Shown: piece by piece, positions 57,471 to 64,000 of the stretch
Numbering within the stretch: position 1 is the first letter of the stretch
Layout: each line of letters begins with the position of its first letter
Assembly: GCA_021464415.1 (NCBI GenBank)
Contig: CM038467.1
Coordinates: 46,251,715 to 46,315,714, forward strand
Length of the DNA stretch: 64,000 bases
Reading direction: 5' to 3'
Origin: Lonicera japonica
Taxonomy: Eukaryota > Streptophyta > Magnoliopsida > Dipsacales > Caprifoliaceae
The notes under the pieces: model-generated
Seen by the model: the letters and a program-made list of their open reading frames with translations, nothing else
Told to the model about the DNA's origin: nothing
Databases searched by the model: none
Made by a program: the position numbers and the translations under genes

Positions 57471-58812
57471 TTAGAAAATGTGCACCTCCAGTGAGGGCTT
57501 TGTACAAATGTTTAGATGAGAAGATAAATGTACTTATTTTTTTTTTTTTTCGAATTTTCGCAAGATGATTTTTTTTTGTGGACTTATGCGAAGATCAATG
57601 TACAAATTTCTGGGCATAAGCCCGGAAGGGTGATCTCGAATAAATTTTTTTTTTCACCAAAAAAAAATTAAAAAAAAAATAAAAAATAATAATAATAATA
57701 ATAATAATAATAAGAAGTAAGAAAAGTAATTTACAAAGAAAGACCTTAAAAAAAATAATAATAATAAGTAGGAAAAGTAATTTACAAAAAAGGGAGGATT
57801 TAAAAAAAAAGAAAAAGAGGCCGAAAAACCGCCGAAAGGGGCCGACAAAAAAAAAGAAAAGAAAAGAAAGGTGAAAAAAAAAGGGGGTGCAAAAAAATAA
57901 TAATAAAATAATAAAATAATAATAAAAATAATAAAAATATGACTGCTAATAACAATCACAAATCTTATTTTTGAGCATTTATGACTGCTAATAACAGTCA
58001 CAAATATGAGTCACAAACTTGTTGCAATTATGACTACAAAAAACAGTCACAGAGGCTAACACTAATATTTGTGACTGCCATTAGCAGTCACAAATATTCA
58101 AAACTATGACTTTTTGGCCTTTGTGACTGTCATTGACAGTCACAAACATTGTGACTGCCAATGGCAGTCACAAATTCAGCGAAGCAGAAAGTCACAAAAA
58201 TCTATTTTTGGTGTAGTGAAGATTTCTAGTGGCAATACATATCCAAAAATCAACATCATACAACAGTTATAACTTTACTTGTCATACAAACAATTGACAT
58301 TGTCTACAACAAGTACCTTTCCTACGCGAGAACAAACTCTTTGTTCCAATCCTAGGAGATTGAGTCAATCCTAAACTCCGATCGTCTTGAAATTTTTACA
58401 AAGTCAAGAAGACTTCTATTGACAATACATATCCAAAAATCAGCATCATCCAACGGTTAGAACTTGATTGTTGTAAAAAAAAGTGACCTTGTCTACAACA
58501 AGTACCTTTCCTATGCGGAAACAAACTCTTCATACCAATCAGAGCAAAAGGAATCCTTCCCGAACTCCGATTAACCTGAAATTTTGACATGATCTAGAAG
58601 CCTTCTATGCCCAACATATATACAAAGATCCAATGGTGGGAAGGTTTCACGATAAGTTCCAAGAGTCCTGGTTGCAATCTCTTTTCTTGCTCTCCAAGCA
58701 TTTTTTCAGCTATAAATAGACCCCCCTCCATTCATATTTTTGATCAACAATCAAGGAGATTTCTTGGTACAACCAACATAGCCTTACTCTCTCTCTCCAA
58801 GAAGGCTCAGGT

Positions 58813-58904
58813 ATAATTTTGTCTTTCTTCTTTTATTTATTTGTCAGTCTTATAATTTAGACTCTTGTCTGCATAATTTATATCACTTGATAGCTTTTCA
58901 AAAT
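58813..58904. other. Short T-rich junction
   Basis: Joins the end of repeat E to the truncated LTR X. Nothing recognised. Confidence 0.4.
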
Positions 58905-59546
58905 TGTATCATGATCAACCTCCGAAACCTTAGTAAAAGATTACTCCATAATAGATGCAAAAACAAATATTATAGATGAAGAAATCATTCTTACAAAATC
59001 AAGACTTACAAGAGAAAAATGAAGAAGAAATACACTTTTTTAGCTATCCCTTCTCTCTAGAACTCTTGTGTGTAAAAGATCAAGATTCCTTAGCCTAGAA
59101 GCTAAGAATAATAATATATATTAAAAAGTTGCAAAATATCTAACCAACTCTCTAAAATAGCTTGAACCACAAAATAGCCCATTTTGGGTGTGAAATGAGT
59201 AAGTTGCCCGAAGCCATGACCGATCATGAAATGTTCTGGAGTTGTGATTTTTCCACCATGATTGATGATGCTAATACCATGATCGATCTTGGTTCTGGGA
59301 TTTCTTCACTCAGCATATTTACGAGCTTTTGGCTAGCACTTGATCAATTCCTTCAAGGCCATTGCATCCTACGTCTATAAACACATAGAAACACAACAAA
59401 AACCCACCTAGTGGGACAATATTAGATACAAAACTCACTAAGACATTAATCTTGAGGTAAGCGGATAAGGAGGCAAAATTAATGCAGCAAACGCGTCAAG
59501 CGACTCCGGAAAGGAGCTTAATCATGACAATATTATGCATTTATCA
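58905..59546 (-). repeat. LTR X, copy 2, truncated
   Basis: Matches the 5' part of the LTR at 780-2434 (from about position 1766 of that copy to its start). It ends at 59546 with TGCATTTATCA. The palindrome units are degraded here (CATGACCGATCATG, CATGATCGATCTTGG). The 3' half of the LTR is missing at the 58905 side. Confidence 0.75.
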
Positions 59547-59639
59547 AAATGGATATATAAGCTTGTATTATATGTTGATTGATGTGCCAAGAAATTAGTA
59601 TATTTTAACAACTTAATTTATACTTTAAAGAGCAGTGCA

Positions 59640-61860
59640 TACCATAGAGAAGCCAAGCCTCCTACAATCCATCAAATGGTAGCTAAAGCTTTCTCCATGG
59701 GCCAGTTTGTGGCCAGTATTAACCACACCTTACTTGTCCTCATTCCCAAGAAAGACTTCCCGGATTGTATCACATAATTCCACCCTATCTCCTTCTGTAA
59801 GTTATTTATAAAGTCATTATGAAAGTTCTAGTCAATCGGATGAAACCGTGCCTTGAAAATCTTATCCATCCTTTACAAGCTAGTTTTGTACCAGGCCAAC
59901 ATGATATAAATAATATTATTATCGCACAAGAGATGATTAATAGTATTACTCGATCTAAGGCTCGTAACGAAGGCTTAATGTTGAAGTTGGACTTAGAAAA
60001 AGCCGATGACAAAGTCAATTGGGAGTTTCTTTTCCATACATTACTGCCTTTTGGGTTAACGCCAACCATGTACCATCAATTTTATTTGGACTTATGTGAC
60101 TACATCCACCTTTACCTTCTTGTGGAAAGGAGAAAAAACAAAATCTTTTAGTCTAACTTGTGGCATACGCCATGAAGACCCCCTGTCCCCTTATGTTTTT
60201 GTTATTTACCTTGAAAGACTTACAGTGATGATTCATAAATCTATTCGAGTTAACACCAGGCGTACTTTTGATATCTATAGGGGGTCCTAAAATCCAGCAT
60301 CTTTTATTCGCAGACAATCTTATTCTTTTTGCGAAGTCCAATACAAACCAAACTCGGGTGATCACTACTGTTGTGGAACAATTTTGTAACCTTTTGGGAC
60401 AAACAATCAGTGAAACGATATCCATAGCTTACATGCGTGTCGTCGTCCTATCGAAACCAAGCAAGAGACCACGGTGGTGACAAGTATCAAATTTACCAAT
60501 GAGATTGGGAAATATTTGGGCATACCTTTGCTCAACTAATGTCTTATGAAACAAAAATTTGCGTACATCATTGAAAAGTGTTTAAAGACGCCTAACCGGA
60601 TGGAAAGCCATAAATCTAAATTTAGCAGGGAGGTGTGCTTTAATTAATTCTGTCATTGCAGGAATCCCGGCCTATGCCATGCCATCAATAAATTAAACAT
60701 AAATTTCTTGTGGGGCTCAACCTCAGATAAAAGGAAACTCCACCTTCTTAATTTGGCTACTGTCACTAAACCAACGGCTCCGGGCAGTTTAGGTATTCGT
60801 GATGCCCAAATAGCTAACACGGCTATATTAGCAAAAATAGGAAGCCAATTGAATGCACGTTCTACCATGATGTGGGCAAAACATCTTCATGGGAAATATG
60901 TGAAACACGAACAGTTCCATAATTTTGAATTTTGGACTAGATATTCTAGTACTTGGCGGGGAGTTTTGAAAAGCATGAACATGTTGTGTGGTGGGTTTGG
61001 CTGTTCCCTTGGTGATGGGTCGCTTGTCACAAGTATCCTTATGGTATGATTCGTGGGTGGATAATGAGCCTCCATGCTTAATTATTGACAACATTGACCG
61101 AATAGAGAGTTTTTGGAAAGTAACATATATATTAGATAGTTGGGACGGATGAAATTTGCATCGGTTACGAACTGCTTTTCCAGCTCATATAAAACAAAAG
61201 ATCTTTAAATACAACCTACTTAGGGATAGGACCTCATGGTTTGGAGAGGCACAACAATGGGATTGCCACTGGAAAAGCCTTCTATAGCTTCATTATAGAT
61301 TAGGCGGATGAGGAGGCAGCACGGTCATCCTCCCAATGTTGGGTTTGGAAGATCAATTGCCCGCAACAACTTTATTTATTTCTATGGCTAGTGTTGTATG
61401 ATCAACTCCCCACCAATGACTATCGTGCTCGCATTATCTTGGCTCCTACCCCAACCTACACTCGCTGTAGTAAGCGTATGGAAACACATATGCATTATTG
61501 AAGGAATGTTCTAAGTTAAGGAACCATGGGAATCGTTCCTTCTGCCATCCAAACATGGTTTATTTTTCTCTCTTCCATTTAATCAATGGTTGTCGCATAA
61601 TGTTGAAGATAGGTTCCGTATGGGCATGGTTATCGGGCTGGAATTGGCAAGCTCTCTTCCTGGCTCTTATCTGGCATATTTGGAAAGCAATGAATGAGGA
61701 AGATTTTGAGCATACACAGTTCTCCACAAGCAAGGTTTCAAGATATGCCCAATTATATGCAACCGACATGAAAATATCGATGTCTTGCCTCTCCACACCT
61801 CTTCCTGACGCTGTTAATGGCAAATGGCTCAAGCCACCACCGGGTTATTAAAAGCTGAAT
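59640..61860 (+). pseudogene. L1-type LINE reverse transcriptase relic
   Basis: The polymerase domain is recognisable in pieces: LIPKKDFPD, then SFCKLF, VLVNRMKPCLENLIHP, LQASFVPGQHDINNIIIAQE, LKLDLEKADDKVNWEFL and IRHEDPLSPYVFV. The catalytic box appears as FADNLILFAKSN (about 60310), Asn replacing the second Asp. Further on come thumb and zinc-knuckle region fragments (61240-61560). Frameshifts occur near 59815, 60130 and 60285, and stops elsewhere. A LINE copies its RNA into nicked DNA. The endonuclease half is absent, so this is a 5'-truncated copy. Start and end are approximate. Confidence 0.8.
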
Positions 61861-62301
61861 GTGGATGGGGGTTTCTGTGAGTGCCACGATAAGTATGGTG
61901 GAGTGCTCTGAGATGAAAGCGGGCAATGGATTTAGGGCTACACGGGCAAAAACAAGGCAATGAACCCAATACACGCTGAAATTTTTGCCATGCAGACCGG
62001 CCTCCAAGCTCTGGAAAATAATGTTGGCTCTCGAGATATAATAAAAACTGACTCTTCCTAGACGATTCACCTGTTGACTGAACATCCTGATGTCGATCAC
62101 AAGTTTTTTGAGCTCATCCTAAACATCAAAGCTGCCTTTCGTAACTTTTCCTTTTGCACTGCTGCTTATGCACCTAGAATTTGTAATATGTGTGCAGATG
62201 CTTTAGCTAAATTAGTACATAATCTGTCTAGTTTGGGTATGGTTTGGATTGATGTAATTCCTGCCTCTATCATGCAATTTCTTACTACTAATATAATATA
62301 G
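61857..62301 (+). pseudogene. LINE RNase H domain relic
   Basis: LNVDGGFCE (first catalytic Asp), then HAEIFAMQTGLQAL (the Glu), IIKTDSS (second Asp) and APRICNMCADALAKL form the plant LINE-type RNase H. Stops occur at the L*DES, WI*GY and SS*TIH positions. It is in line with the upstream polymerase relic and ends about 50 bp before the 3' A-rich sequence. Confidence 0.75.
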
Positions 62302-62352
62302 TTTGGGCTATGCGTTGGGGGAAAAAAATACAGCGGCAACCTAGCACATTAA

Positions 62353-62468
62353 TCAAGAGCACCCTTGTGCCGCAATGGCCTGTATAAAGATCGGGGATTT
62401 GTCGGACCAAAGGTGCAGACACCCCAGGGCATAGCAAAAAAAAATAAAAAAAATTCAAGAGCACCCTT
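62353..62468 (+). mobile_element. Short retroposed insert with 14-bp target duplication
   Basis: TCAAGAGCACCCTT is repeated exactly at 62353-62366 and 62455-62468. Between them are 88 bp starting GTGCCGCAATGGCC and ending in an A-rich tail (GCAAAAAAAAATAAAAAAAA with one T end). A long direct repeat plus poly-A tail is the mark of LINE-driven insertion. It may be a truncated SINE or a short LINE tail. The box-like GTGCCGCAATGG and GGACCAAAGG strings do not identify a family. Confidence 0.7.
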
Positions 62469-63811
62469 TTAATTTTATTTTTCTCCTTTAATCGTACACA
62501 GTATCTTTATGTTATTTTCTCAGTATCCTAATGTTATGTTATTTTCTTCTGCGCTTTTAGCAATTAATAAGCACAGCTACTTTATCCAAATAATTTTTTT
62601 TTCGTTACTATTTATTCTTTGTTTTCGAGCATTAAGGAGAGCACTGTTTTTCAATTGGGGTGGGATACTTTTGAAAATTATAATTCATAATTTATTTGTT
62701 CTCATATTCAATTTGACTAGCTATTCGAGTAAGTATTTTTTTTATTTAGTTATGCATGATTTAATTATTATGTCTAGTGTTCCAAATTTAAAAATGTTAG
62801 GTTTGGTTATTTTCTAGGGTTAAGGATGATTATAATTGACTGATTTAATTACACGTATTTATGCTAATATACTATCAAACTATTTAATGTTAAATATAAT
62901 TTTTCTTATTAGATGAATATTTTAATTGATAAAAATTAAGATTAGATTCTTATTATAATTTGTTGGATTCAGTTTATGATTTATTGAAAGCAAATATGAA
63001 TTGTATTTTAACGGGTATAATGAGTGTTTTAATCTTATACACAACTTTGACCGTGGAAGAATTACCAATTTAATTGAACTTAATATATTTTATTGTTCAC
63101 ATATAATAGAGTTATGAGACCAAATTAGTACAAGAAAATAAGTAGATTTTATCGGGCATGAATATTAGAAAGATGATATCAAATATATATATATATAACC
63201 CCGTTGAACGAAATTGGATCAAAGGATTAATGAAGAAGAGTCAAGTCCATAGAACAAATTATAATACGTGTTCCTTAATATTAAAGCAAGTTTAACATAT
63301 GGCAAGTATTGTCATGCAATTTTTTCCATTTTTCAAAGGATGGATTTTTTCCAATTAAAAGAGAAGTAGTGTTCACTTAAATGGTAAGTGCAATACAAAT
63401 ATTAGTTTCTTATTTGCAATAATCTTCGTAATTATTCACATTTGCATCAAAATCAAACCATTCATAAATAAATAAATATATCATATTGAGAAAAAAATAA
63501 AACAAGAAGGAATTTCAATTATTTTTTGCACAAAAAAACAAAGTTTAGAATTGATAAAGAAATTGTTAGAGGCAAAGTTGAGGCCAAGTGTGTCTGTGAT
63601 TTCTTTCTCCGCACCATATTTTATATTTAAGTTATTTTAAAAATTCAAATAAGTACTTATAATTTTTTTTTCGTTTTCTAACATTCTCATATTAACCACA
63701 TTTTATGTTAATTATTAATTTTAACATGTCTCAAACTAGATTTCAACTTGCATCTCTATCGCTCTTCAACATTCTTATAAATTTTGTTTTTTATTTTTTT
63801 TCAAACTTCAT
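62469..63811. other. AT-rich stretch without a gene
   Basis: Strongly AT-rich. A plus-strand hydrophobic frame at 62509-62817 has the composition of translated AT-rich DNA and no family motif. A TA microsatellite lies near 63186-63198. Confidence 0.5.
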
Positions 63812-64000
63812 TGATAAACGCATAATATTGTCATGCATACGCTCTTTTCTGGAGTCGCTTGACGCGTTTATTGTTCTAACTTTGCTGCGTAATCCACTTA
63901 TCTCGAAATTAGTGCCTTGGCGAATATTGTATCTAATGTGACCCAAGTTGGTGTATATTTTATAGTATTCCATATGTTTGTAAGAATGGGATACAATGGC
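63812..64000 (+). repeat. LTR X, copy 3, start only
   Basis: Begins TGATAAACGCATAATATTG and follows LTR X copy 1 closely through GTATTCCATATGTTTGTA and GGGATACAATGGC to the end of the window, where it is cut by the window edge. It is in the opposite orientation to copies 1 and 2. Confidence 0.8.

Larger units (their letters stand above)
54760..58221. mobile_element. Pack-CACTA carrying a LOB-domain gene
   Basis: The element is 54763-58218, with AAG on both sides (54760-54762, 58219-58221). The terminal inverted repeat CACTACACCAAAAA is perfect. Subterminal regions (54780-55210, 57940-58200) consist of TTTGTGACTG / CAGTCACAAA units, many paired into hairpins such as TGTGACTGCCAATGGCAG. No transposase is present. 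The interior holds the LOB frame at 56937-57470 and its flanks. The TIR differs from elements A and B, so it is another family. Sequence at 55230-56600 is AT-rich, without a recognised gene. Confidence 0.92.
54013..58812 (+). repeat. LTR-like repeat E, copy 2, split by a Pack-CACTA
   Basis: The parts are 54013-54762 and 58222-58812. The interior is built of degenerate units of roughly 180 bp marked by TTCCCGAACTCCGATC and ACATATCCAAAA (near 54560-54760, 58222-58430, 58431-58620). A TATA box, CTATAAATAG, lies near 58711 with ACCCCCCTCC after it. This promoter position supports the LTR reading. The Pack-CACTA sits between 54762 and 58219. Confidence 0.55.

Noticed and set aside
57654..58001. 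Phe/Leu-rich 115-residue minus frame
   Set aside because: Translation of A-rich and AAT simple sequence in the Pack-CACTA.
62509..62817. Hydrophobic 102-residue frame
   Set aside because: AT-rich DNA commonly yields Phe/Ile/Leu frames; there is no family signature.
1..64000. tRNA, rRNA or snRNA genes
   Set aside because: I saw no cloverleaf with conserved A and B boxes in full, nor any rRNA stretch; only partial box-like strings occur.

Overview
This is a stretch of repeat-dense nuclear DNA from a flowering plant, most likely a eudicot. It has no bacterial-style gene organisation. It holds Athila-type and Tat-type Ty3/gypsy LTR retrotransposons, CACTA (En/Spm) DNA transposons, an L1-type LINE, plant-specific domains (LOB, plant mobile domain, GRF zinc finger), GT-AG introns and long AT-rich spacers. 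I could not support a single ordinary, intact host gene. The longest clean frame with a recognisable host-type product is a LOB-domain copy (56937-57470), and it lies inside a transposon. The species cannot be named from the sequence alone.

Layout. 1-779 is unassigned. 780-2434 is an Athila-type LTR (minus) followed by its 3' untranslated region. 3324-4591 is a solo Tat LTR with a perfect target duplication. 4597-10435 is a second, pol-less Tat copy (plus) ending in an LTR. 10436-39602 is one Athila-like element on the minus strand, split by two insertions. The first is an 18.6 kb Tat element (12733-31306, target duplication GAGGT), which sits exactly between the protease and reverse transcriptase coding regions. 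The second is a CACTA element (33317-39249, duplication ATG), which sits in gag. 39603-46566 holds two more Athila-type LTRs and a retroelement whose gag-pol is absent; it carries a LOB-gene relic in antisense. About 46566-50637 is a truncated CACTA element with transposase exons. 50683-52324 has relics of an RNase H gene and a GRF zinc-finger gene. 53244-58812 is a pair of LTR-like repeats, the second split by a complete Pack-CACTA element (54763-58218, duplication AAG) carrying the LOB-domain frame. 58905-59546 is a truncated Athila LTR. About 59640-62350 is a decayed LINE with a tiny retroposed insert at its 3' side. The window ends in the start of another Athila LTR (63812).

The most informative unit is the 18.6 kb Tat element. 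Its sense strand (minus) carries gag, protease, reverse transcriptase, two RNase H domains and integrase. These lie in one reading frame, broken by seven stop codons and one homopolymer frameshift. Its 3' third carries two plus-strand (antisense) reading frames of different plant retroelement-associated families. Each has its own TATA box and a CCGTACGG-centred palindrome that also forms a dense cluster upstream of the TATA box in the element's LTRs. One antisense promoter shares 17 consecutive bases around the TATA box with an LTR promoter. This suggests that the LTR and the antisense genes answer to one binding activity. Two unrelated Athila-type LTR families here carry their own palindrome clusters in the equivalent place, so the arrangement may be a recurrent design.

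The second notable theme is movement of a LOB-domain gene. Two related copies occur, one in a Pack-CACTA and one antisense inside an LTR retroelement directly after its primer-binding site, and the homology runs well beyond the coding region. All calls are from reading the sequence; no database search was run.
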